64,000 bases of DNA from positions 10,105,001-10,169,000 of the forward strand of contig NZ_CP130630.1 of the NCBI RefSeq assembly GCF_030551255.1. Reading direction: 5' to 3'. The position numbers and the translations under genes are program-made. Origin of the DNA: Streptomyces sp. NL15-2K (GTDB taxonomy: Bacteria > Actinomycetota > Actinomycetes > Streptomycetales > Streptomycetaceae). The stretch's first letter is position 1, and the number at the start of each line of letters is the position of its first letter. Below the pieces are notes generated by a model. It was not told the origin of the DNA and made no database searches. It saw only the letters and a program-made list of their open reading frames with translations. Below are positions 37,501 to 64,000 of this stretch, one piece after another.

Positions 37501-37709
37501 CTATGCCCGCTCTCGCCGAGCTCGACCGGTTCGAGGCCGCGCTGACCACCGACGGGCTCGACCCGGCGGTCCGCGACCAGATCGCCGGCCGGCTCCATAA
37601 GCTGCTCGCGGGCTGGCAGTCGGCCGAGGCCGACACGGTCGCCGACCAGTTGGACGATGCCAGCGACGAGGAGATGTTCGCCTTCATCGACAACGAGCTG
37701 GGTCTGTAG
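1..37709 (+). CDS. Giant modular type I polyketide synthase, 5'-truncated (KR-ACP + 8 modules)
   Basis: Seen: the frame is open from base 3 (first codons read WALVGED, the start of a KR structural subdomain) to TAG at 37707-37709, about 12,568 codons, so the true start lies upstream. Domain order: KR-ACP; seven KS-AT-KR-ACP modules (KS starts 1578, 5997, 10362, 14805, 19221, 23610, 28023); then KS-AT-DH-KR-ACP from 32412. Every KS has DTACSSS, EAHGTGT and KSNIGHTQ. Every AT has GHSxG and HAFH, the malonyl-CoA signature. Every ACP has GFDSLT with the phosphopantetheine Ser. The KR-only modules carry the FW...WR dimerization element after the AT. The C-terminus (37500-37706) is a docking tail ending [14 protein letters not shown]. 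Role, from family knowledge: a cytosolic megasynthase that adds acetate units to an ACP-bound chain and reduces the beta-ketone. It probably passes the chain to the gene at 37877. Odd: extreme internal DNA repetition and two codon-usage styles within one gene. Confidence 0.98.
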   Translation, partial: WALVGEDVHSLGDMLSGQGASVVRMSDAAATAERDLAGVVASPASVEDALALVQGLVEVGCRARLWLVTRGAVVSGRADGVVDVGQAALWGFGRVVGLEYPELWGGLLDLPSVVDGRAAVRVGAVLAGALGAEDQVAVRGGGVLVRRLVRAPASRGEVWRPRGTVLITGGTGGLGAEVARWAAASGAERLVLVSRRGVGAPGAGELLAELPCAEVHACDMADRAAVEALLAAVGGVDAVVHAAGVGEDAALAEADAAHLRRVISGKVDGALLLDELVGDVDAFVVFSSISGVWGSRGQAAYAAANAALDAFVERRRAVGRPGTAIAWGPWARVGMAADQGETELLRRQGLLPLPPAQAVAALAGVVGGGEGVLAVADVRWSEFVSLFAVVGARPLFEEVAEAGVPVVGGAVFSVLGQRLAGLGVGERERFVGDLVRAQVAGVLGHGSVEAVVPGRAFKELGFDSLTAVELRNRLQAVTGLVLSATLVFDYPSVERLAGFLVGELSGSVEVVAGVDGVAGGVVAGGDDPVVIVGMGCRFPGGVDSPDGLWGLVVSGSDAVGGFPVDRGWDLEGLYHPDPDHAGTSYVREGGFLYDVAEFDAGLFGISPREALAMDPQQRLLLETSWEAFERAGIDPLSLRGEQVGVFAGSNGQDYAAQRYDVPTDLEGYLGTGTAGSVVSGRISYTFGLEGPAVTVDTACSSSLVALHLAVQALRAGECSMALVGGVTVMATPDAFLDFSRQRGLAADGRCKPFAAAADGTGWSEGAGMLLVERLSSARAGGRRVLAVVRGTAVNQDGASNGLTAPNGPSQQRVIRAALASAGLAPQDVDAVEAHGTGTTLGDPIEAQALLATYGQERSGERPLWLGSVKSNIGHTQAAAGVAGIIKMVLAMRHGVLPATLHVDEVSPHVDWSAGRVELLRSARAWEVGERPRRAGVSSFGMSGTNAHAILEEPPVVEPVVAATTGVRLPVVPVVLSGASEAALRAQAGRLRAVADADLLGVGFASVRRGGLAHRAVVLAGDGQALAAGLDGVASGIGGGAGAVCGVAGAGRVGFLFAGQGSQRVAMGRGLYEVFPVFADAFDEVALYVDAHLDRPLAEVLSDEGLIDQTGYAQPAIFAVEVALHALLVHWGVVPDVMVGHSVGEIAAAYGAGVLSLADAAALVVARGRLMQALPSGGAMLAVGASEAEVREAFSDVDLAAVNGPAAVVVSGAESEVVRAAAGAAERGWKSSRLRTSHAFHSRLMEPMLDEFRAVVEGLSFAEPSVAVVSTVTGRPVESGQWSDPGYWVEQVRRPVRFADALGSLEGIGRFVELGPDGVLSALVQDSQAVAVPLLRRERDEVTTALTALATLHVHGVAVDWAAVYAGTGAQPVTLPTYAFQRERFWLETRATESAADPVDAEFWASVEQGDLHGLAAQLGVPTESLENLLPALASWRAGGRERSLIDGWRYRITWKPTDLPNAELTGRWVLVGDDHFGLSAVLSGLGASVTQVPAGTRAELAARLAGIDASGVVASPASVEDALALVQGLVEVGCRARLWLVTRGAVVSGRADGVVDVGQAALWGFGRVVGLEYPELWGGLLDLPSVVDGRAAVRVGAVLAGALGAEDQVAVRGGGVLVRRLVHAPASRGEVWRPCGTVLITGGTGGLGAEVARWAAASGAERLVLVSRRGVGAPGAGELLAELPCAEVHACDMADRAAVEALLAAVGGVDAVVHAAGVGEDAALAEADAAHLRRVISGKVDGALLLDELVGDVDAFVVFSSISGVWGSAEQAAYGAANAALDALVARRRALGLSGTAVAWGPWAEVGMAADSAVATKLRRRGLVPLDPQRAVAALAGVVGGGEGVLAVADVRWSEFVSLFAVVGARPLFEEVAEAGVPVVGGAVFSVLGQRLAGLGVGERERFVGDLVRAQVAGVLGHGSVEAVVPGRAFKELGFDSLTAVELRNRLQAVTGLVLSATLVFDYPSVERLAGFLVGELSGSVEVVAGVDGVAGGVVAGGDDPVVIVGMGCRFPGGVDSPDGLWGLVVSGSDAVGGFPVDRGWDLEGLYHPDPDHAGTSYVREGGFLYDVAEFDAGLFGISPREALAMDPQQRLLLETSWEAFERAGIDPLSLRGEQVGVFAGTNSLDYASRADGLPEGLEGHLLTGTAGSVVSGRISYTFGLEGPAVTVDTACSSSLVALHLAVQALRSGECSMALVGGVAVMSGPETFVQFSRQRGLAADGRCKPFAAAADGTGWSEGAGMLLVERLSSARAAGRRVLAVVRGTAVNQDGASNGLTAPNGPSQQRVIRAALASAGLAPQDVDAVEAHGTGTTLGDPIEAQALLATYGQDRSGNRPLWLGSVKSNIGHTQAAAGVAGIIKMVLAMRHGVLPATLHVDEVSPHVDWSAGRVELLRSARAWEVGERPRRAGVSAFGMSGTNAHVILEEPPAEEVVAGPARLPVVPVVLSGASEEALRAQAGRFRSVVGGDLWAWGAAAARRPALAHRAVVLASDVDVLAVGLDAVASGSGGLVGVAGSGRVGFLFAGQGSQRVGMGRGLYEVFPVFADAFDEVALYVDAHLDRPLAEVLCDEGLIDQTGYAQPAIFAVEVALHALLVHWGVVPDVMVGHSVGEIAAAYGAGVLSLADAAALVVARGRLMQALPSGGAMLAVGASEAEVREAFPDLDIAAVNGPAAVVVSGLEADVERAVAVAGERGWKASRLRTSHAFHSRLMEPMLAEFRAVVETLSFAEPMLPAVSTVTGRPVEPGQWSDPGYWVEQVRQPVRFADALDSLDGMGRFVELGPDGVLSALVQDPEAVAVSLLRRERDEATTALTALATLHVHGVTVDWTQLFAGVEPVELPTYAFQRQRYWPDEVPVGRASESDREDADFWSTVERGDLPALAEQLGVATTALEGLIPALASWRARGRERSLVDGWRYRVDWEPATAPAEARLAGVWAVIGEDVYGVGEVLAGLGASVLSVTGREQLEGLDVAGLVASPTSLADALGLVQALVEVGCRARLWLVTRGAVATGRADGAVDVRQAQLWGFGRAVGLEHPELWGGLLDLPAELDQRAAVRVGAVLAGGLGAEDQVAVRGGGVLVRRLAHAPSGAVTVWRPRGTVLITGGTGGLGAEVARWAAVNGAERLVLVSRRGPEAPDVDELLAELPHAEVHACDMADRVAVEALLAAVGEVDAVVHAAGVGEDVALRDADQAHLERVVRGKVDGALHLDELVGDVDAFVVFSSISGVWGSGEQAAYGAANAALDALVARRRAVGLSGTAVAWGPWAEVGMAADSAVASQLRRRGLTPMAPGRALAALAVAVGCGDEALTVADVRWAEFLPLFTATRERPLFARLAPAAADSTQPETGLAGRLAPLSGVERRRSVLELVRVEVAAVLGHASAEVVEPGRAFKDLGFDSLTAVELRNRLRAVTGLALPATLVFDHPSAGRLAEFLLSEVVGGEVVSAGVGGSVVSVDDDPVVIVGMGVRLPGGVETPEEYWDLVASGRDGIGAFPADRGWDLEALYHPDPEHVGTFYAREGGFLYGAGDFDAGLFGISPREALAMDPQQRLLLEMSWEALERGGVDPLGLRGEPVGVFVGASFMGYGNGPGESADGVEGYLLTGTASSVLSGRVSYSFGLEGPAVTVDTACSSSLVALHLAVQALRAGECSMALVGGVTVMPNADVFVEFSRQRGLSPDGRCKSFGAAADGTGWSEGAGMLLVERLSSARAGGRRVLAVVRGTAVNQDGASNGLTAPNGPSQQRVIRAALANAGLTSQDVDAVEAHGTGTTLGDPIEAQALLATYGQGRSGERPLWLGSVKSNIGHTQAAAGVAGIVKMVLAMRHGVLPATLHVDEVSPHVDWSAGRVELLRSARAWEVGERPRRAGVSAFGVSGTNAHVIIEEPPVVEPVVAATPGVRLPVVPVLLSGADEAALRAQAQRLLDYPGADTAHLAALGVASIRRAALPHRAVVLAGDWETLVYGVRGVAVGAATLRGTVSVSGVGFLFAGQGSQRVGMGRGLYEVFPVFADAFDEVALYVDAHLDRPLVEVLSDEGLIDQTGYAQPAIFAVEVALHALLSHWGVRADVLVGHSIGEITAAYVAGVLSIADAAALVVARGRLMQALPAGGAMLAVGASEAEVREAFPEIDLAAVNGPAAVVVSGLVAEVEQVASLAGERGWKTSRLRTSHAFHSRLMEPMLAEFRTVVETLSFAEPMLPAVSTVTGRPVEPGQWSDPGYWVEQVRQPVRFADALDSLDGIGRFVELGPDGVLSALVQDPEAVAVPVLRRERDEATTALTALATLHVHGVEVDWAQLFTGVEPVELPTYAFQRQRYWLESRLERAGVVDPVDAGFWETVARGDLAGLAAELGVEPSSPLESVLPALSSWRARGRERSRLDGWRYHVSWKPVTDLAEQALRGTWALIGDDGSGTSDALGLADALTGIGAEVVAVPLGDRAELAVRLRELESAGILVHPTVALADVLAVVQALADVESSAPLWLVTRGAVSVGRADGAPDVVQAAKWGLGRVVGLEHPARWGGLLDLPETLDGRAVARLGAVLAGALGAEDQVAIRSGGALVRRLAAAPVVGGDTWCPRGTVLIGGGTGGLGTQLARWAAANGAERLVLVSRRGPDAPGAATLLAELPDAEAHACDLSDRAAVEALLARIGAVDAVVHAAGVAEDAELIDADAAHLNRVLSGKVDGALHLDALVGDVDAFVVFSSVAGVWGSAEQAAYAAANAALDAVVAGRRARGLSGTAVAWGPWAEVGMAAEAEVADRLRRRGLAPMSPAHALTALALAVGSGDEALTVADVRWADFLPAYTAMRARPFFADLPDAQALDTPAPHGGSVESAFAQRLAGMTAADREQFVAELVRGQVAGVLGHGSVEAVVPGRAFKDLGFDSLTAVELRNRLRAVTGLALPATLVFDHPSAGRLAEFLLSEVVGGEVVSAGVGGSVVSVDDDPVVIVGMGVRLPGGVETPEEYWDLVASGRDGIGAFPADRGWDLEALYHPDPEHVGTFYAREGGFLYGAGDFDAGLFGISPREALAMDPQQRLLLEMSWEALERGGVDPLGLRGEPVGVFVGASFMGYGNGPGESADGVEGYLLTGTASSVLSGRVSYSFGLEGPAVTVDTACSSSLVALHLAVQALRAGECSMALVGGVTVMPNADVFVEFSRQRGLSPDGRCKSFGAAADGTGWSEGAGMLLIERLSDARRLGHEVLAVVRGTAVNQDGASNGLTAPNGPSQQRVIRAALASAGLAPQDVDAVEAHGTGTTLGDPIEAQALLATYGQDRSGNRPLWLGSVKSNIGHTQAAAGVAGIIKMVLAMRHGVLPATLHVDEVSPHVDWSAGRVELLRSARAWEVGERPRRAGVSAFGVSGTNAHVIIEEPPVVEPVAGPAPLPVVPVVLSGASEEALRAQAGRFRSVVGGDLWAWGAAAARRPALAHRAVVLASDVDVLAVGLDAVASGSGGLVGVAGAGRVGFLFAGQGSQRVGMGRGLYEVFPVFADAFDEVALYVDAHLDRPLVEVLSDEGLIDQTGYAQPAIFAVEVALHALLSHWGVRADVLVGHSIGEITAAYVAGVLSIADAAALVVARGRLMQALPAGGAMLAVGASEAEVREAFPEIDLAAVNGPAAVVVSGLEADVERAVAVAGERGWKTSRLRTSHAFHSRLMEPMLAEFRTVVETLTFAEPTLPAVSTVTGRPVEPGQWSDPGYWVEQVRQPVRFADALDSLDGIGRFVELGPDGVLSALVQDPEAVAVPVLRRERDEATTALTALATLHVHGAAADWKAVYAGIRARPVTLPTYPFQRQRFWLETRPEKGAVDPVDAGFWSAVDRADLPALAAELGVETDAVAGVLPALASWRARGRERAQTNGWRYRVTWKPVTDPGPAPLDGTWLLLGEDTATLAEALTSHGATMLRLENGERAELADQLRALDTPITGVLALAGPLSGTLAVVQALGDADVVAPLWLLTRGAVTAGAADPFVHPLQMETWGFGRVVGLEHPDRWGGLIDLPERLDARATARLAAVLAGRLDDETEIAVRGAGLLVRRLTSAPQRSGSSWEPRGTVLVTGGTGGLGRQVARWAAEHGADRVVLVGRRGAAADGIRDLVAEFDKVEAYACDLTDRDAVATLVREFDDVPDLAIVHAAGVLDDGVIAALDPARLDAVMASKARAAWQLHELTAHRPLSAFVLFSSTAGVFGNPGQANYAAANASLDALAEHRAALGLPATSIAWGPWADAGMMAGHAGSAQFRRTGFSLLPPEPALATLAAAVGSGEPTVVVADVRWERFAAELGAVRSASVLADLPELRASGREVTVTGRLPLAVRLADLPPAEARRTVLTEVRDQAAAVLGHGSADVVTADRSFQELGFDSLTAMELRNRLAAATGLVLPTTLIFDYPDAERLTTFLLDQLVRPLSEEAPAALAASATDDPIVIVGLACRFPGGADTPEAFWDLLASGTDAMGGFPTDRGWDLDALYHPDPGHPGTTYTSEGGFVSAAPEFDAGLFGISPREALAMDPQQRLLLETSWEAFERAGIDPLSLRGEQVGVFAGTNGQDYVALLDDGFEDVAGSAGHIGTGNAASVLSGRVSYTFGLEGPAVTVDTACSSSLVALHLAVQALRSGECSMALVGGVTVMTTPTAFLDFSRQRGLAADGRCKSFAADADGTAWGEGAGVFVVERLSSARAGGRRVLAVVRGTAVNQDGASNGLTAPNGPSQQRVIRAALASAGLAPQDVDAVEAHGTGTTLGDPIEAQALLATYGQGRSEERPLWLGSVKSNIGHTQAAAGAAGVLKMVLALRHETLPATLHVDEASPHVDWVSGAVSLLTEARPWASIGQPRRAGVSSFGISGTNAHVILEEPPAEEVVAGPARLPVVPVVLSGASEEALRAQAGRFRSVVGGDLWAWGAAAARRPALAHRAVVLASDVDVLAVGLDAVASGSGGLVGVAGSGRVGFLFAGQGSQRVGMGRGLYEVFPVFADAFDEVALYVDAHLDRPLAEVLCDEGLIDQTGYAQPAIFAVEVALHALLVHWGVVPDVMVGHSVGEIAAAYGAGVLSLADAAALVVARGRLMQALPSGGAMLAVGASEAEVREAFPEIDLAAVNGPAAVVVSGLVAEVEQVASLAGERGWKTSRLRTSHAFHSRLMEPMLAEFRTVVETLSFAEPMLPAVSTVTGRPVEPGQWSDPGYWVEQVRQPVRFADALDSLDGIGRFVELGPDGVLSALVQDPEAVAVPVLRRERDEATTALTALATLHVHGVTVDWTQLFGQARNADLPTYAFQRERFWPAKRATPSGDRDQDGFWAAVEKGDVGTLADRLGVEATALASLVPALAAWHARGRERSLLDGWRYRVTWKPANAAPARLTGNWVLVGDDNFGLAEVLAELGADVTAVPAGSRADLTARLAGLEAAGVVSVLGSVGETLSLVQALVEVGCRAPLWLATRGAVVAGRADGVVDVHQAELWGFGRAVGLEYPELWGGLLDLPGVIDGRAAGRVGAVLAGALGAEDQVAVRGGGVLVRRLVHAPASRGEVWRPCGTVLITGGTGGLGAEVARWVAVNGAERLVLVSRRGLESPGAAGLLAELPHAEVHACDMADRVAVEALLAAVGEVDAVVHAAGVGEDVALRDADQAHLERVVRGKVDGALHLDELVGDVDAFVVFSSISGVWGSGEQAAYGAANAALDALVARRRAVGLSGTAVAWGPWAEVGMAADSAVASQLRRRGLTPMAPGRALAALAVAVGCGDEALTVADVRWAEFLPLFTASRARPLFDELPEAAVLAVVPEVDSGLAGRLAPLSGVERRRSVLELVRVEVAAVLGHASAEVVEPGRAFKDLGFDSLTAVELRNRLRAATGLALPATLAFDYPSAERLAGFLLEEVVGVDAPEQVAKVTAVTTEDPIVIVGMGLRLPGGVETPEEYWDLVASGRDGIGTFPTDRGWDLEALYHPDPDHAGTSYTRHGGFLYGAAEFDAELFGISPREALAMDPQQRLLLETSWEALERGGVDPLGLRGEPVGVFVGASFMGYGNGPGESADGVEGYLLTGTASSVLSGRVSYSFGLEGPAVTVDTACSSSLVALHVAVQALRAGECSMALVGGVTVMPNADVFVEFSRQRGLSPDGRCKSFGAAADGTGWSEGAGMLLVERLSSARAGGRRVLAVVRGTAVNQDGASNGLTAPNGPSQQRVIRAALASAGLAPQDVDAVEAHGTGTTLGDPIEAQALLATYGQDRSGNRPLWLGSVKSNIGHTQAAAGVAGIVKMVLAMRHGVLPATLHVDEVSPHVDWSAGRVELLRSARAWEVGERPRRAGVSAFGVSGTNAHVIIEEPPVVEPVVAATTGVRLPVVPVVLSGASEEALRAQAQRLCAVADTDLLGVGLESVRRGALAHRAVVLASDVDVLAVGLDAVASGSGGLVGVAGAGRVGFLFAGQGSQRVGMGRGLYEVFPVFADAFDEVALYVDAHLDRPLVEVLSDEGLIDQTGYAQPAIFAVEVALHALLSHWGVRADVLVGHSIGEITAAYVAGVLSIADAAALVVARGRLMQALPAGGAMLAVGASEAEVREAFPEIDLAAVNGPAAVVVSGLVAEVEQVASLAGERGWKTSRLRTSHAFHSRLMEPMLAEFRTVVETLSFAEPMLPAVSTVTGRPVEPGQWSDPGYWVEQVRQPVRFADALDSLDGIGRFVELGPDGVLSALVQDPEAVAVPVLRRERDEATTALTALATLHVHGVEVDWAQLFTGVEPVELPTYAFQRQRYWLESRLERAGVVDPVDAGFWETVARGDLAGLAAELGVEPSSPLESVLPALSSWRARGRERSRLDGWRYHVSWKPVTDLAEQALRGTWALIGDDSVGLATALTSQGAHVLTIGTAERPVLAERLRALDGPVAGVVSLAALEDAPLLDSLAVVQAYLDAELAAPLWLVTQGAVSVGRAAAPTSPIQAQLWGFGRAVGLEHPELWGGLLDLPAELDQRAVVRVGAVLAGALGAEDQVAVRGGGVLVRRLVHAPASRGEVWRPCGTVLITGGTGGLGAEVARWVAVNGAERLVLVSRRGLESPGAAGLLAELPHAEVHACDMADRVAVEALLAAVGEVDAVVHAAGVGEDVALRDADQAHLERVVRGKVDGALHLDELVGDVDAFVVFSSISGVWGSGEQAAYGAANAALDALVARRRAVGLSGTAVAWGPWAEVGMAADSAVASQLRRRGLTPMAPGRALAALAVAVGCGDEALTVADVRWAEFLPLFTASRARPLFDELPEAAVLAVVPEVDSGLAGRLAPLSGVERRRSVLELVRVEVAAVLGHASAEVVEPGRAFKDLGFDSLTAVELRNRLRAVTGLALPATLVFDHPSAGRLAEFLLSEVVGGEVVSAGVGGSVVSVDDDPVVIVGMGVRLPGGVETPEEYWDLVASGRDGIGAFPADRGWDLEGLYHPDPEHVGTFYARHGGFLYGAAEFDAELFGISPREALAMDPQQRLLLETSWEALERGGVDPLGLRGEPVGVFVGASFMGYGNGPGESADGVEGYLLTGTASSVLSGRVSYSFGLEGPAVTVDTACSSSLVALHVAVQALRAGECSMALVGGVTVMPNADVFVEFSRQRGLSPDGRCKSFGAAADGTGWSEGAGMLLIERLSDARRLGHEVLAVVRGTAVNQDGASNGLTAPNGPSQQRVIRAALASAGLAPQDVDAVEAHGTGTTLGDPIEAQALLATYGQDRSGNRPLWLGSVKSNIGHTQAAAGVAGIVKMVLAMRHGVLPATLHVDEVSPHVDWSAGRVELLRSARAWEVGERPRRAGVSAFGVSGTNAHVIIEEPPVVEPVAGPAPLPVVPVVLSGASEEALRAQAGRFRSVVGGDLWAWGAAAARRPALAHRAVVLASDVDVLAVGLDAVASGSGGLVGVAGAGRVGFLFAGQGSQRVGMGRGLYEVFPVFADAFDEVALYVDAHLDRPLAEVLCDEGLIDQTGWAQPAIFAVEVALLALVRSWGVEPDVVAGHSIGEITAAYAAGVLSLADAVALVAARGRLMQALPSGGAMMAVGASEAEVREAFPDIDIAAVNGPAAVVVSGLEAEVEQVASLAGERGWKTNRLRTSHAFHSRLMEPMLAEFRTVAETLTFAEPTLPAVSTVTGRPVEPGQWSDPGYWVEQVRQPVRFADALDSLDGIGRFLELGPDGVLSALVHDPQAVAVPMLRRDRDEATTALTALATLHVHGATADWTQLFTGAEAAELPTYAFQRRRYWLEPRPEKTGAAVDPVEASFWNRIEQGDLPGLSTQLGVAETALEGVLPALASWRAQGRERSTLDGWRYQVTWERVPEPGAARLSGTWVLVGDAPLSAVLEPHGATVVAVPSGPRAELAARLNGLDVTGVVAAPESLEEALELVQAMTDTASGALLWLVTRGAVATGRADGAVDVRQAQLWGFGRAVGLEYPELWGGLLDLPGVIDGRAAGRVGAVLAGALGAEDQVAVRGGGVLVRRLVHAPASRGEVWRPCGTVLITGGTGGLGAEVARWVAVNGAERLVLVSRRGLESPGAAGLLAELPHAEVHACDMADRVAVEALLAAVGEVDAVVHAAGVGEDVALRDADQAHLERVVRGKVDGALHLDELVGDVDAFVVFSSISGVWGSGEQAAYGAANAALDALVARRRAVGLSGTAVAWGPWAEVGMAADSAVASQLRRRGLTPMAPGRALAALAVAVGCGDEALTVADVRWAEFLPLFTASRARPLFDELPEAAVLAVVPEVDSGLAGRLAPLSGVERRRSVLELVRVEVAAVLGHASAEVVEPGRAFKDLGFDSLTAVELRNRLRAATGLALPATLAFDYPSAERLAGFLLEEVVGVDAPEQVAKVTAVTTEDPIVIVGMGLRLPGGVETPEEYWDLVASGRDGIGTFPTDRGWDLEALYHPDPDHAGTSYTRHGGFLYGAAEFDAELFGISPREALAMDPQQRLLLETSWEAFEAAKVNPLALRGEPVGVFVGASFMGYGNGPGESVDGLEGYMLTGTASSVMSGRVAYTFGLEGPTVTVDTACSSSLVALHLAAQALRAGECSMALVGGVTVMPNADVFVEFSRQRGLSPDGRCKSFAAAADGTGWSEGAGMLLIERLSDARRLGHEILAVVRGTAVNQDGASNGLTAPNGPSQQRVIRAALANAGLTSQDVDAVEAHGTGTTLGDPIEAQALLATYGQDRSENRPLWLGSVKSNIGHTQAAAGVAGIAKMVLALRHELLPGTLHVDEASPHVDWTVGAVSLLTEAQPWPAGTRPRRAGVSAFGVSGTNAHVVLEEAPAPEDPAAVSALPVVPVPLAGHTEEALRAQAQRLRTVADQDLRALAAAAIRRPALAHRAVVLAADRDALLSGLDAIASGTGGLTGVARPGRVGFLFSGQGSQRVAMGQGLYAAFPVFADAFDEVASHVDAHLDQPLMDVLSDEGLIGQTGYAQPAIFAVEVALHALLSHWGVVPDVVAGHSIGEIAAAYAAGVLSLADAAALVVARGRLMQALPAGGAMLAVGASEAEVREAFADIDIAAVNAPQSVVVSGAEIDIEQIAAVARERGWKINQLRTSHAFHSRLMEPMLAEFRTVVETLTFGEPTLPAVSTVTGRPVEPGQWSDPGYWVEQVRQPVRFADALDSLDSLHGLDGISRFLELGPDGVLSALVHDPQAVAVPMLRRDRDEATTALTALATLHVHGATADWTALHQGVRPVTLPTYAFQRRRYWITPARSAGDLSAAGLAAADHPLLAAVVPLVDGDGVVLTGRLSQRTQPWLADHVVTGAALLPGTALLELAMQAAHQVGCDIVEELTLHAPLVVPERTAIQLQVTVDGPDERGHRALRIHSRDESGGDWQHHGTGSLAPTGAAVGPVMGSWPPVDATPVPLDGFYAGLRDLGLDYGPAFQALQAVWRHGDDLFAEVVLDDDRQREASRFGAHPALVDAALHALSLAGDGDGDGDGGDGAARLPFSWSDVTLYATGADRLRVRLSPAGNDAVRLEAFTAEGQVVLTVGSLVLRPVPSTRPGATDLFALGWERVPMPSAPTASPAAAGWAVLGEPLPELPGVPARDTLGAPVVLLAVGGVGAEEVGVAAEEVAEATHTETRRVLEILQHSLATDSRLVVLTRNAVLPERGGVDLVGAAVWGLIRTAQQENPDRFLLVDLDDDAASWSALPAAPASGEPQLAIRGGMLFAPRLERTSAGTEAADPASGQFGAGTALITGGSGALAGQVARHLVASHGVDRLVLVSRTGGGQALAEELRAEGAKVTLAAADVADRAALAAVLAEIPAEHPLTAVVHTAGVLADGIIERMTPGQLDRVLRPKADGALHLHELTRDLDLSAFVLFSSASAAFGTPGQGNYAAANAFLDALAQHRRALGLPGQALAWGPWADGGMAGDLEETDRQRMARAGVLPFDAESGLAAFDAAVAAPATPVVAIRLDLAAVREAGEIPPLLRGLVRRPKARAVAPVAAVPVTQRLAALPREGQLGLLLDLVHSHAVTVLGHADDQSIEPTRGFLDLGFDSLTAVELRNGLAAATGLRLPATVIFDHPTPGDLAEHLREQLAPAAPPMPALAELDRFEAALTTDGLDPAVRDQIAGRLHKLLAGWQSAEADTVADQLDDASDEEMFAFIDNELGL
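112..868 (+). repeat. Repeat A copy 1 (KR of module 0)
   Basis: 757 bp in the KR, repeated at 4531-5287 (offset 4419) with only a handful of differences by eye. It ends abruptly inside the SSISG codons, after which the two modules diverge. Confidence 0.9.
1073..1942 (+). repeat. Repeat B copy 1 (KR end, ACP, start of KS 1)
   Basis: 870 bp repeated at 5492-6361 with two substitutions seen (1874, 1907). It crosses a module boundary, so the duplicated unit is ACP-KS, not a whole module. Confidence 0.92.
1578..5996 (+). other. Module 1: KS-AT(malonyl)-KR(A1)-ACP
   Basis: KS about 1578-2860 with active Cys codon 2097. AT 3156-4160 with GHSVG Ser at 3423 and HAFH at 3711-3722, giving malonyl-CoA specificity. 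Dimerization element about 4190-4340. KR about 4350-5480 with NADPH motif near 4908, Trp before the YGAAN active site and no LDD, hence A1-type. ACP Ser at 5811. Its KR and ACP DNA nearly duplicates module 0 at an offset of 4419 bp. Predicted product: an acetate unit with one hydroxyl. Confidence 0.93.
4531..5287 (+). repeat. Repeat A copy 2 (KR of module 1)
   Basis: Second copy of the 112-868 block. Upstream (4340-4530) the DNA is unique and C-rich. Confidence 0.9.
5492..6361 (+). repeat. Repeat B copy 2 (KR end, ACP, start of KS 2)
   Basis: Second copy of 1073-1942. Strongly G/T-rich on the coding strand. Confidence 0.92.
5997..10361 (+). other. Module 2: KS-AT(malonyl)-KR(A1)-ACP
   Basis: KS about 5997-7280, active Cys 6516. 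AT 7554-8550, GHSVG Ser 7821, HAFH 8109-8120 (malonyl). Dimerization element about 8595-8745. KR about 8745-9870, NADPH motif from 9291, [10 protein letters not shown] and YGAAN, A1-type. ACP Ser 10188. Post-AT DNA at 8560-8900 is C-richer and unique, while the KR is G/T-rich and closely resembles those of modules 5-7. Predicted product: one further acetate unit with a hydroxyl. Confidence 0.93.
10154..11086 (+). repeat. Repeat C copy 1 (ACP 2 to KS 3)
   Basis: 933 bp identical by eye to 14597-15529 (offset 4443). The 5' part also recurs before and into KS 7, up to about 28207. Confidence 0.92.
10362..14804 (+). other. Module 3: KS-AT(malonyl)-KR(A1, variant NADPH loop)-ACP
   Basis: KS 10362-11645, active Cys 10884. 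AT 11940-12945, GHSIG Ser 12207, HAFH 12495-12506 (malonyl). Dimerization element about 12970-13125. KR about 13125-14300 is written in C-ending codons and is unlike its neighbours. Its NADPH loop reads [13 protein letters not shown], with Gly where the other KRs of this gene have Thr or Ser. Lys, Ser, Tyr and Asn are all kept, and Trp with no LDD gives A1-type. ACP Ser 14631. The KR is probably active, but the loop change is worth noting. Confidence 0.92.
11940..13211 (+). repeat. Repeat D copy 1 (AT 3 and dimerization element)
   Basis: 1272 bp, no differences seen against 25173-26444, 13,233 bp downstream. Ends in the GDD codons at the start of the KR linker. Confidence 0.9.
14597..15529 (+). 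repeat. Repeat C copy 2 (ACP 3 to KS 4)
   Basis: Second copy of 10154-11086. After it the KS switches to another allele reading [11 protein letters not shown]. Confidence 0.92.
14805..19220 (+). other. Module 4: KS-AT(malonyl)-KR(B type)-ACP
   Basis: KS 14805-16090, active Cys 15327. AT 16365-17370, GHSIG Ser 16632, HAFH 16920-16931 (malonyl). Dimerization element about 17395-17550. KR about 17550-18735, NADPH motif from 18126. It carries LDD at 18381-18389 and Phe instead of Trp ([11 protein letters not shown]), the B-type fingerprint, so a hydroxyl of opposite (D) configuration is expected. ACP Ser 19047 ([10 protein letters not shown]). This is the only B-type KR among the KR-only modules of the gene. 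About 17300-19436 is a long C-rich, non-repeated segment. Confidence 0.93.
19221..23609 (+). other. Module 5: KS-AT(malonyl)-KR(A1)-ACP
   Basis: KS 19221-20510, active Cys 19749. AT 20787-21785, GHSVG Ser 21054, HAFH 21342-21353 (malonyl). Dimerization element about 21820-21965. KR about 21965-23110, NADPH motif from 22530, A1-type. ACP Ser 23433. The KS begins in C-rich DNA and switches to G/T-rich DNA at about 19437-19585. From 22311 onward the DNA is nearly the same as module 7. Confidence 0.93.
22311..23917 (+). repeat. Repeat E copy 1 (KR 5, ACP 5, start of KS 6)
   Basis: About 1.6 kb, matching 31113-32719 (offset 8802) with one substitution noticed near 23030. The KR-ACP part has a third copy at 26821-27886. 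Confidence 0.92.
25173..26444 (+). repeat. Repeat D copy 2 (AT 6 and dimerization element)
   Basis: Second copy of 11940-13211. Confidence 0.9.
26821..27886 (+). repeat. Repeat E copy 3 (KR 6 and ACP 6)
   Basis: Matches 22405-23466 at an offset of 4416. Diverges after the ACP, where it becomes repeat C-like. Confidence 0.9.
28023..32411 (+). other. Module 7: KS-AT(malonyl)-KR(A1)-ACP
   Basis: KS 28023-29305, active Cys 28545. AT 29583-30585, GHSIG Ser 29850, HAFH 30138-30149 (malonyl). Dimerization element about 30615-30765. KR about 30765-31910, NADPH motif from 31332, A1-type. ACP Ser 32235. The KS is a chimera: its first ~185 bp match modules 3 and 4, then it becomes like module 6 near 28208. 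The AT segment 29765-30260 is close to the first AT of the gene at 52002. Confidence 0.93.
31113..32719 (+). repeat. Repeat E copy 2 (KR 7, ACP 7, start of KS 8)
   Basis: Second full copy of 22311-23917. KS 8 leaves the block at its GSWEAFE-type codons and becomes C-rich and unique. Confidence 0.92.
32412..37706 (+). other. Module 8: KS-AT(malonyl)-DH-KR(B)-ACP plus C-terminal docking tail
   Basis: KS 32412-33690, active Cys 32928. AT 33966-34985, GHSIG Ser 34233, HAFH 34521-34532 (malonyl). DH about 35030-35850 with an HxxxGxxxxP motif (His codon 35133), YGPAFQ and the DAALH motif (Asp codon 35622), so it looks active. KR about 35880-37030 with loop TGGSGALAG from 36441, a LAD motif and Phe in place of Trp, so B-type. 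B-type reduction followed by dehydration usually gives an E double bond. ACP Ser 37362. Docking tail 37500-37706. No enoylreductase is present. No dimerization element is seen, as expected for a DH module. Confidence 0.93.
35652..35675 (+). repeat. Hexanucleotide repeat in the DH of module 8
   Basis: Four perfect GGCGAC units encoding Gly-Asp pairs, followed by GGCGGTGAC. It sits between the catalytic Asp region and RLPFSW, probably a surface loop. Confidence 0.9.
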
Positions 37710-37876
37710 CCGAGAGAGTCGCCAGAACCGACAGTCAGAGCCGACAACGGCACTAAGGGAGTCGTAGGGGTAGGGAGTCCCGCCCGTCGCTCCTAGTGTC
37801 CGGGACGGTGCCGCCGGTCCGCGGCGCCTGCCCCACCCCGCGATCCCGGTGACCACCGGAGTGAGGTGACGCGCTG
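37710..37876 (+). promoter_or_regulatory. Intergenic gap 1: near-palindrome and GC stem before the one-module PKS
   Basis: This 167-bp gap holds a (G)TAGGGAGTCCC near-palindrome at 37770-37784, about 93 bp before the next start. A 6-bp inverted repeat, GTCCCG (37777-37782) and CGGGAC (37801-37806), encloses a CCTAG. GTAGGGG occurs just upstream (37764-37770). Whether this is an operator, a weak attenuator or chance cannot be decided from sequence alone. The same elements recur before the gene at 52002. No gene or RNA is recognised here. Confidence 0.3.
37863..37869 (+). promoter_or_regulatory. Ribosome binding site for the one-module PKS
   Basis: GAGGTGA lies 7 nt before the GTG at 37877. 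This supports the GTG start, which also places the expected coiled-coil docking head at the very N-terminus. Confidence 0.75.
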
Positions 37877-40800
37877 GTGTCGTCGAGTGAGCAGAAACTC
37901 CGGGACTACCTGAAGCGGGTGACCGCCGACCTCCACCAGACCCGCAAACGGCTGGCGGAGGCCGAGGCCGCGACGCCCGAGCCGGTCGCCGTCGTCGGCA
38001 TGGCCTGCCGCTACCCCGGCGGGGTCACCACCCCGGACGAGCTGTGGAACCTCGTCGCCGAGGGCCGGGACGGCATGGGGCTGTTCCCGACCGACCGAGG
38101 CTGGGACGTCGACGGGCTCTACCACCCGGACCCCGACCACCCCGGCACGTCGTACGCCCGCGAGGGCGGGTTTCTCTACGACGCCGCCGACTTCGACCCG
38201 GACCTGTTCGGCATCTCGCCGCGGGAAGCGCTCGCCATGGACCCGCAGCAGCGACTGCTGATGGAGACGGCGTGGGAGGCGCTGGAGCGTGCCGGGATCG
38301 GCCCGCTCGGCCTGCGCGGCAGCCGCACCGGCGTCTACGTCGGGCTGATGTACCACGACTACGCCGCGCGCCTGCTCGATGTGCCGGACGAGGTCGAGGC
38401 GTATCTCGGGACCGGCAACTCCGGCAGCGTCGCCTCCGGGCGGATCGCCTACACGCTCGGGCTGGAGGGGCCGGCGCTGACCGTGGACACAGCGTGTTCC
38501 TCGTCGCTGGTCGCGCTGCACCTTGCGGCCCGCGCGCTGCAGGCGGGGGAGTGCGACCTGGCGCTGGCCGGCGGGGCCGCGGTGATGGCCACTCCGGACA
38601 CGTTCATCGGGTTCTCCCGGCAGCGCGGTCTTGCCGCCGACGGCCGCTGCAAGTCGTTCGCGGCGGCGGCCGACGGCACCGGCTGGGCCGAGGGCGCCGG
38701 AATGCTGCTGGTCGAGCGGCTGTCCGACGCGCAACGCGCCGGGCACCCGGTCCTGGCGGTGGTCCGGGGTACGGCGGTGAACCAGGACGGCGCGTCCAGC
38801 GGGCTGACGGCGCCGAACGGCCCGGCGCAGCAGCGGGTCATCCGGGCCGCCCTGGCGAACGCCGGCCTGACCCCGCAGGAAGTGGACGCCGTAGAGGCGC
38901 ACGGCACCGGCACCACCCTCGGCGACCCCATCGAGGCGCAGGCGCTCCTGGCAACCTACGGGCAGGACCGTTCCGGCGAGCCCCTTTGGCTGGGGTCGGT
39001 CAAGTCGAACCTCGGGCACACCCAGGCGGCGGCCGGCGCGGCCGGGATCATCAAGATGGTCCTGGCCATGCGGCACGGCGTGCTGCCCAGGACGCTGCAC
39101 GTCGACCGGCCGACGCCCAAGGTCGACTGGGCGGCCGGGAACGTCGAGCTGCTCACCTCGGCGCGGCCGTGGCCGGGGCTCCAGCGTCCGCGCCGGGCGG
39201 CGGTGTCGTCGTTCGGGATCAGCGGGACCAACGCGCACGTCATCGTGGAGGAACCCCCGGCCGCTGCGGTGACCTCCGCTTCGGTGCCCGGTCGGACGGC
39301 CCCGCTGGTGGTCACCGGGCCGGATGCCGACGCCCTGCGCCGGCAGGCCGGGCGGCTCGGCCGGTACCTGCGGGAGCACCCGACCGAGTCCCTGGCCGAT
39401 GTGGCCTGGTCGACCACGCTGCGGGCCGCGCTGCCGCACCGGGCCGTGTTCCTCAGGCAGCGCACCGGCAGCGGCGACGGCGGCACGGAGCAGGCCGCCG
39501 ACGCCCTGACCGCCTGGGCCGCCGAGGGCCGGGGCGAGGGCGTGGTCGAGGGGGTCGCGGCGCGCGGGAAGCAGGCGTTCCTCTTCACCGGGCAGGGCTC
39601 GCAACGGTCAGCCATGGGAGCGGAACTCGCCGCAGAGTTCCCGGTGTTCGCGGACGCGCTGGCCACGGTCGCCGCCGCGCTCGACCCGCACCTGGACCGG
39701 CCGCTGGCCGCCGTGCTCGACGACGATGACCTCGTCCACCGGACCGAGTACGCCCAGCCGGCGATCTTCGCTGTCGAGGTGGCGCTGCACGCCCTGCTCT
39801 CGCACTGGGGCGTACGAGCCGACGTCCTGGTCGGCCACTCGATCGGGGAGATCGCGGCGGCGCACCTGGCCGGGGTGCTCTCGCTCGCGGACGCGGCCCG
39901 ACTCGTCACCGCCCGAGGCCGCCTCATGCAGGCCCTTCCCGCCGGTGGCGCGATGCTCGCGGTAGGCGCCACGGAGGCCGAGACGAGAGCGGCGTTCGGC
40001 GAACTGGAGATCGACATCGCTGCGGTGAACGGCCCGGCGGCGGTCGTGGTCGCAGGAGAGGCGGACGCGGTGGAGCGGGCGGCGGCGCTCGCGGACGGGC
40101 GGGGCTGGAAGACCAGCCGCCTGCGGACCGGCCACGCCTTCCACTCGCGTCTGATGGAGCCGATGCTCGCCGAGTTCCGGGCAGTCGTGGAGACGTTGAG
40201 TCTCGCCGAGCCGACGATCCCGGCCGTCTCCACGGTCACCGGTCGCCCTGTCCAGCCCGGCCAGTGGAGCGACCCCGAGTACTGGGTCGAGCAGATCCGT
40301 CGGCCGGTCCGGTTCGCCGACGCGGTCGGCGCGCTGGACGGGGTCGGCAGGTTCGTGGAACTCGGACCGGACGCCGTCCTCACCGCGCTGACCCGGCAGC
40401 TGCGGCCGGACGCCGTGAGCGTGCCGACGCTGCGCGGGACCCGGGAGGAGCCCACCACCGCGCTCACCGCACTGGCCGCCCTGTTCGCCCAAGGATCCCC
40501 GGTCGAGTGGACCGCGGTGCTCCCGGGCGCGCACCGCGTCGACCTCCCGACGTACGCCTTCCACCGGCGGCGGTTCTGGCTGGACGCGCTGCCCACGGAA
40601 CGGCCTGGCACCGAGCGATGGCGGTACCGCGTCGAGTGGCGGCCGGCCGCCGAACCGCCCGCGACGCCCCTGACCGGTACCTGGCTCGTGCTGGGCGAGG
40701 ACGACGGCGCTTTCGCCGGGGCCCTGCGGGACGCCGGCGCCGAGGTGGTCAGCGAGCCGGGACCGGCCCTCGACGGCGTGCTGGCCGCGGTGTCGACCCC

Positions 40801-42409
40801 GGCCGCGGCCCTCGCGATCACCCGGCTCGGCCTGACGGCACCGCACTGGTTCCTCACCACACGCGCGGTGTCCACCGGGCCGGACGACCCGGCGCCCGAC
40901 CTCGACCCGGCGGCGGTCTGGGGACTGGCCCGGGTCTTCGGCCTGGAGGAACCCGACCGCTGGGGCGGGCTGGTCGACCTGCCCGAACGGTTCGACGCGA
41001 CGGTGGCGGCCCGGCTCGTCGCCGTACTGGCCGGCGGGCTCGGTACCGAGGACCAGATCGCCCTCCGCGCGGCCGGCCCGAAGCTGCGGAGGCTGGTCCC
41101 CGCCCCCGTACCGGCCGGCGCCCTGCGCTGGCGTCCGGATGGAACCGTGCTCATCACCGGTGGCACCGGCGGCCTGGGCGCCGAAGTCGCCCGGTGGGCC
41201 GCGGCGCAGGGCGTACGGCGGCTGGTGCTGGTCTCCCGCCGGGGTGCCGCCGCCCCCGGTGCGCGAGAACTGCTCGCCGAACTGCCCGTGGCGGAGGCGC
41301 ACGCCTGCGACCTGTCCGACCGGTCGGCGGTCGAGGCACTGCTCGCCGATGTCGGCGATGTGCACGCCGTCGTGCACGCGGCCGGTGTCAGCCAGGACGT
41401 GCCGCTGGCCGACGAGGACGCTGAGCACCTGCGTGCCGTGGCGGCCGGCAAGGTGGACGGCGCGGTCCACCTCGACGAGCTGCTGCCGGACGTACCGCTG
41501 ATCGTCTTCTCCTCGATCGCCGGTGTCTGGGGCAGCGCGGAACAGGCCGCCTACGCGGCGGCGAACGCCGCCGTCGCATCGCTCATCGCGCGGCGCCGGG
41601 CGCAGGGCAGACCCGGGACGGCGATCGCCTGGGGGCCCTGGGCCCGGATCGGCATGGCGGCCGACGACCGGATCGCGGACCGGCTGCGGCGGCGCGGGCT
41701 CACGCCCATGGCGCCGGCCGGGGCGCTGGACGCCCTCGGCGTCGCGGTCGGCGTGGACGACGTGCTGGTGACCGTGGCCGACGTGGACTGGGCGCGGTTC
41801 GCTGCGGTGTTCTCCACCGCGCGCTCCCGGCCGCTGCTCACCGATCTGTTCCCGGACGGGCGACCCGACACGCCACGCGACCGGCCGGCGGCATGGGACG
41901 AACTGGCCGCACGGCTGGTCGACGCCGACCCGGCCGAACGGGACCGGATCCTGCTGCGTCTGGTCCGGGACGAGGTGGCCGCCGTGCTCGGGCACGCGTC
42001 GGGAACCGCGGTGGCGCCCGGCCGCGCGTTCAGCGAACTCGGCTTCGACTCCCTCACCGCCGTACAGCTCCACGACCGGTTGACCGCCGCCACCGGGCTG
42101 CCGCTCTCACCCACGCTCGTCTTCGACCACCCGAACGCCGAGCAACTCGCAGGGCATCTGAAGGAGACGCTCGTACCCGCCGAGGAGGCAGTGGACCTGC
42201 CCGACGCCGAGATCCGCGCGGCGCTGGCCGCGATCCCTCTCGCCCGGCTGCGGGAGTCCGGGCTGCTGCCCCGGCTGCTCCGGCTGGCACCGACCGAGCC
42301 CGGACGGCCGCGGCCGGACGCCGCCGAACCCACTGGCGACCTCGACGCGATGGACGTCGACGACTTGATGAAGCTCGCGCTGGGCGGCACCGCCCCGGAC
42401 GGGGGCTGA
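37877..42409 (+). CDS. Type I PKS, single module KS-AT(malonyl)-KR-ACP (module 9)
   Basis: 1510 residues, GTG start with RBS, TGA stop. Order: N-terminal coiled-coil docking head (residues 1-35, [15 protein letters not shown] style); KS (about 36-460, active Cys207); AT (about 565-900, GHSIG Ser655, HAFH 753-756, malonyl); KR (NADPH motif from residue 1089, HAAGVSQD, Trp eight before Tyr and no LDD, A1-type, Lys/Ser/Tyr/Asn kept); ACP (Ser1392, [10 protein letters not shown]). The C-terminal docking tail (about 1437-1510) has [14 protein letters not shown] and [11 protein letters not shown]. Role: one malonyl extension with reduction to an A-type hydroxyl. Context: it should receive the chain from the giant upstream PKS and pass it to the gene at 42671. 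Odd: unlike the other KR-only modules it has no FW...WR dimerization element between AT and KR. Codon use is ordinary C-rich, without the G/T-rich blocks of the upstream gene. Confidence 0.98.
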   Translation: MSSSEQKLRDYLKRVTADLHQTRKRLAEAEAATPEPVAVVGMACRYPGGVTTPDELWNLVAEGRDGMGLFPTDRGWDVDGLYHPDPDHPGTSYAREGGFLYDAADFDPDLFGISPREALAMDPQQRLLMETAWEALERAGIGPLGLRGSRTGVYVGLMYHDYAARLLDVPDEVEAYLGTGNSGSVASGRIAYTLGLEGPALTVDTACSSSLVALHLAARALQAGECDLALAGGAAVMATPDTFIGFSRQRGLAADGRCKSFAAAADGTGWAEGAGMLLVERLSDAQRAGHPVLAVVRGTAVNQDGASSGLTAPNGPAQQRVIRAALANAGLTPQEVDAVEAHGTGTTLGDPIEAQALLATYGQDRSGEPLWLGSVKSNLGHTQAAAGAAGIIKMVLAMRHGVLPRTLHVDRPTPKVDWAAGNVELLTSARPWPGLQRPRRAAVSSFGISGTNAHVIVEEPPAAAVTSASVPGRTAPLVVTGPDADALRRQAGRLGRYLREHPTESLADVAWSTTLRAALPHRAVFLRQRTGSGDGGTEQAADALTAWAAEGRGEGVVEGVAARGKQAFLFTGQGSQRSAMGAELAAEFPVFADALATVAAALDPHLDRPLAAVLDDDDLVHRTEYAQPAIFAVEVALHALLSHWGVRADVLVGHSIGEIAAAHLAGVLSLADAARLVTARGRLMQALPAGGAMLAVGATEAETRAAFGELEIDIAAVNGPAAVVVAGEADAVERAAALADGRGWKTSRLRTGHAFHSRLMEPMLAEFRAVVETLSLAEPTIPAVSTVTGRPVQPGQWSDPEYWVEQIRRPVRFADAVGALDGVGRFVELGPDAVLTALTRQLRPDAVSVPTLRGTREEPTTALTALAALFAQGSPVEWTAVLPGAHRVDLPTYAFHRRRFWLDALPTERPGTERWRYRVEWRPAAEPPATPLTGTWLVLGEDDGAFAGALRDAGAEVVSEPGPALDGVLAAVSTPAAALAITRLGLTAPHWFLTTRAVSTGPDDPAPDLDPAAVWGLARVFGLEEPDRWGGLVDLPERFDATVAARLVAVLAGGLGTEDQIALRAAGPKLRRLVPAPVPAGALRWRPDGTVLITGGTGGLGAEVARWAAAQGVRRLVLVSRRGAAAPGARELLAELPVAEAHACDLSDRSAVEALLADVGDVHAVVHAAGVSQDVPLADEDAEHLRAVAAGKVDGAVHLDELLPDVPLIVFSSIAGVWGSAEQAAYAAANAAVASLIARRRAQGRPGTAIAWGPWARIGMAADDRIADRLRRRGLTPMAPAGALDALGVAVGVDDVLVTVADVDWARFAAVFSTARSRPLLTDLFPDGRPDTPRDRPAAWDELAARLVDADPAERDRILLRLVRDEVAAVLGHASGTAVAPGRAFSELGFDSLTAVQLHDRLTAATGLPLSPTLVFDHPNAEQLAGHLKETLVPAEEAVDLPDAEIRAALAAIPLARLRESGLLPRLLRLAPTEPGRPRPDAAEPTGDLDAMDVDDLMKLALGGTAPDGG

Positions 42410-42670
42410 CGAGCGCGCTCGCGGAACCCGACAACCGGTACTCCTGACGCCTCGTCCGCCCGATGCGGCGACGGCCGGTGCACCTGACGCCCAGTCCGCC
42501 TGACGCCGTGCCGACCGGCCACCTGATCCCCTGCCCGCCCGACGCCGCCGAACCGCTAGGGCGCCCCTGCGCCTGCGCCCCACACCGTCGCCGGCTACGC
42601 ACCAGCCCTCGAACCCCCGACGTCGGCAGTCCCGACGACCCCTGACCCGGCCCGACGAGCGGAGAGAACC
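42410..42670 (+). promoter_or_regulatory. Intergenic gap 2: near-palindrome, short repeats
   Basis: The largest gap, 261 bp. Immediately after the stop is a perfect 12-bp palindrome, CGAGCGCGCTCG (42410-42421), too tight to be a strong terminator. CCTGACGCC occurs three times (42443, 42483, 42499), and the first two copies belong to an 18-bp imperfect direct repeat. CTAGGGCGCCCCTG at 42556-42569 is a near-palindrome about 100 bp before the next start. No convincing coding region is seen; the short open frames here have no RBS or recognisable product. Confidence 0.3.
42661..42666 (+). promoter_or_regulatory. Ribosome binding site for the two-module PKS
   Basis: GGAGAG lies just before the ATG at 42671 (4-nt gap), supporting that start and the docking head that follows it. 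Confidence 0.75.
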
Positions 42671-51844
<9,174 letters not shown>

Positions 51845-52001
51845 GGGAGCGCTAGGGGTTCCGGGCGGCGATCCGGGGTCCTAGCCTCAGCCCCGGGCTG
51901 CCTCGCAGAGACATCCGGAAACATCCAACCCCCAGGGACAGTCTTCGATCGGACGTCGGTGAATTCGGCGTGCGCTCGGTTATCCGCAGAGGTGGAGCTG
52001 A
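51845..52001 (+). promoter_or_regulatory. Intergenic gap 3: CTAGGGG element and GC stem
   Basis: 157 bp. GTAGGGG overlaps the upstream stop (51841-51847). CTAGGGGTTCC lies at 51852-51862. A 6-bp inverted repeat, CCGGGG (51873-51878) and CCCCGG (51891-51896), has CCTAG (51880-51884) in its loop. The arrangement parallels the gap at 37710-37876. This could be a weak hairpin or an operator. Nothing else is recognised. Confidence 0.3.
51990..51997 (+). promoter_or_regulatory. Ribosome binding site for the last PKS gene
   Basis: AGGTGGAG lies 4 nt before the ATG at 52002. It fixes the start directly before the docking head. Confidence 0.75.

Positions 52002-64000
<11,999 letters not shown>

Noticed and set aside
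42410..42421. Perfect 12-bp palindrome after the gene 2 stop as a transcription terminator
   Set aside because: The stem would be only about 4 bp once a loop is allowed, and no further stem extends it. Read-through to gene 3 is more likely.
42463..42645. A 60-codon + frame in intergenic gap 2
   Set aside because: No ribosome binding site, Arg/Pro-rich composition and no recognisable family. Best treated as chance in GC-rich DNA.

Overview
The window lies inside a modular type I polyketide synthase (PKS) gene cluster of a high-GC actinomycete, Streptomyces-like in style. The evidence is very GC-rich DNA, giant same-strand ORFs, repeated KS-AT-KR-ACP architecture and classical cis-AT docking domains. 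Both ends of the window cut through PKS genes. No loading module, thioesterase, tailoring, regulator or transporter gene is present, so everything visible is chain-elongation machinery. The exact product and species cannot be named from this stretch.

Layout, all on the + strand: (1) a 5'-truncated giant PKS gene (1-37709) with the KR-ACP end of one module, seven complete KS-AT-KR-ACP modules, and one KS-AT-DH-KR-ACP module with a C-terminal docking tail; (2) a one-module PKS (37877-42409); (3) a two-module PKS (42671-51844), the only gene with methylmalonyl-type ATs; (4) a 3'-truncated PKS (52002-64000) with two complete modules and the KS-AT of a third. The three gaps are 167, 261 and 157 bp. 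Each holds a ribosome binding site and a weak CTAGGG-type near-palindrome about 90-140 bp before the next start. Docking tails and heads are complementary in sequence style (gene 1 to 2, 2 to 3, 3 to 4), so the proteins probably act in gene order.

Predicted chemistry: modules numbered 0-7 are KR-only, and those with a visible AT (1-7) are malonyl-specific. They should build eight consecutive 1,3-spaced hydroxyl carbons. All are A1-type except module 4, which is B-type. Module 8 adds a double bond, module 9 (gene 2) a hydroxyl, and module 10 a methyl-branched hydroxyl through an A2-type KR. Module 11 adds a methyl branch and probably a retained ketone, because its KR has lost two catalytic residues. 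Module 12 adds a hydroxyl, module 13 a double bond, and module 14 is cut by the window end. The pattern suggests a large polyol macrolide or linear polyol.

The most unusual property is the DNA of gene 1. It is a mosaic of near-identical blocks of 0.75-1.6 kb shared between modules, written in G/T-rich third-position codon usage (many TTG, GTG, GGG, GGT codons). Normal C-ending actinomycete DNA lies between the blocks. Similar G/T-rich patches recur in genes 3 and 4, and one gene 4 AT segment is close to the AT of module 7 in gene 1. This looks like repeated module duplication followed by gene conversion, and it also makes the assembly of this locus worth checking.
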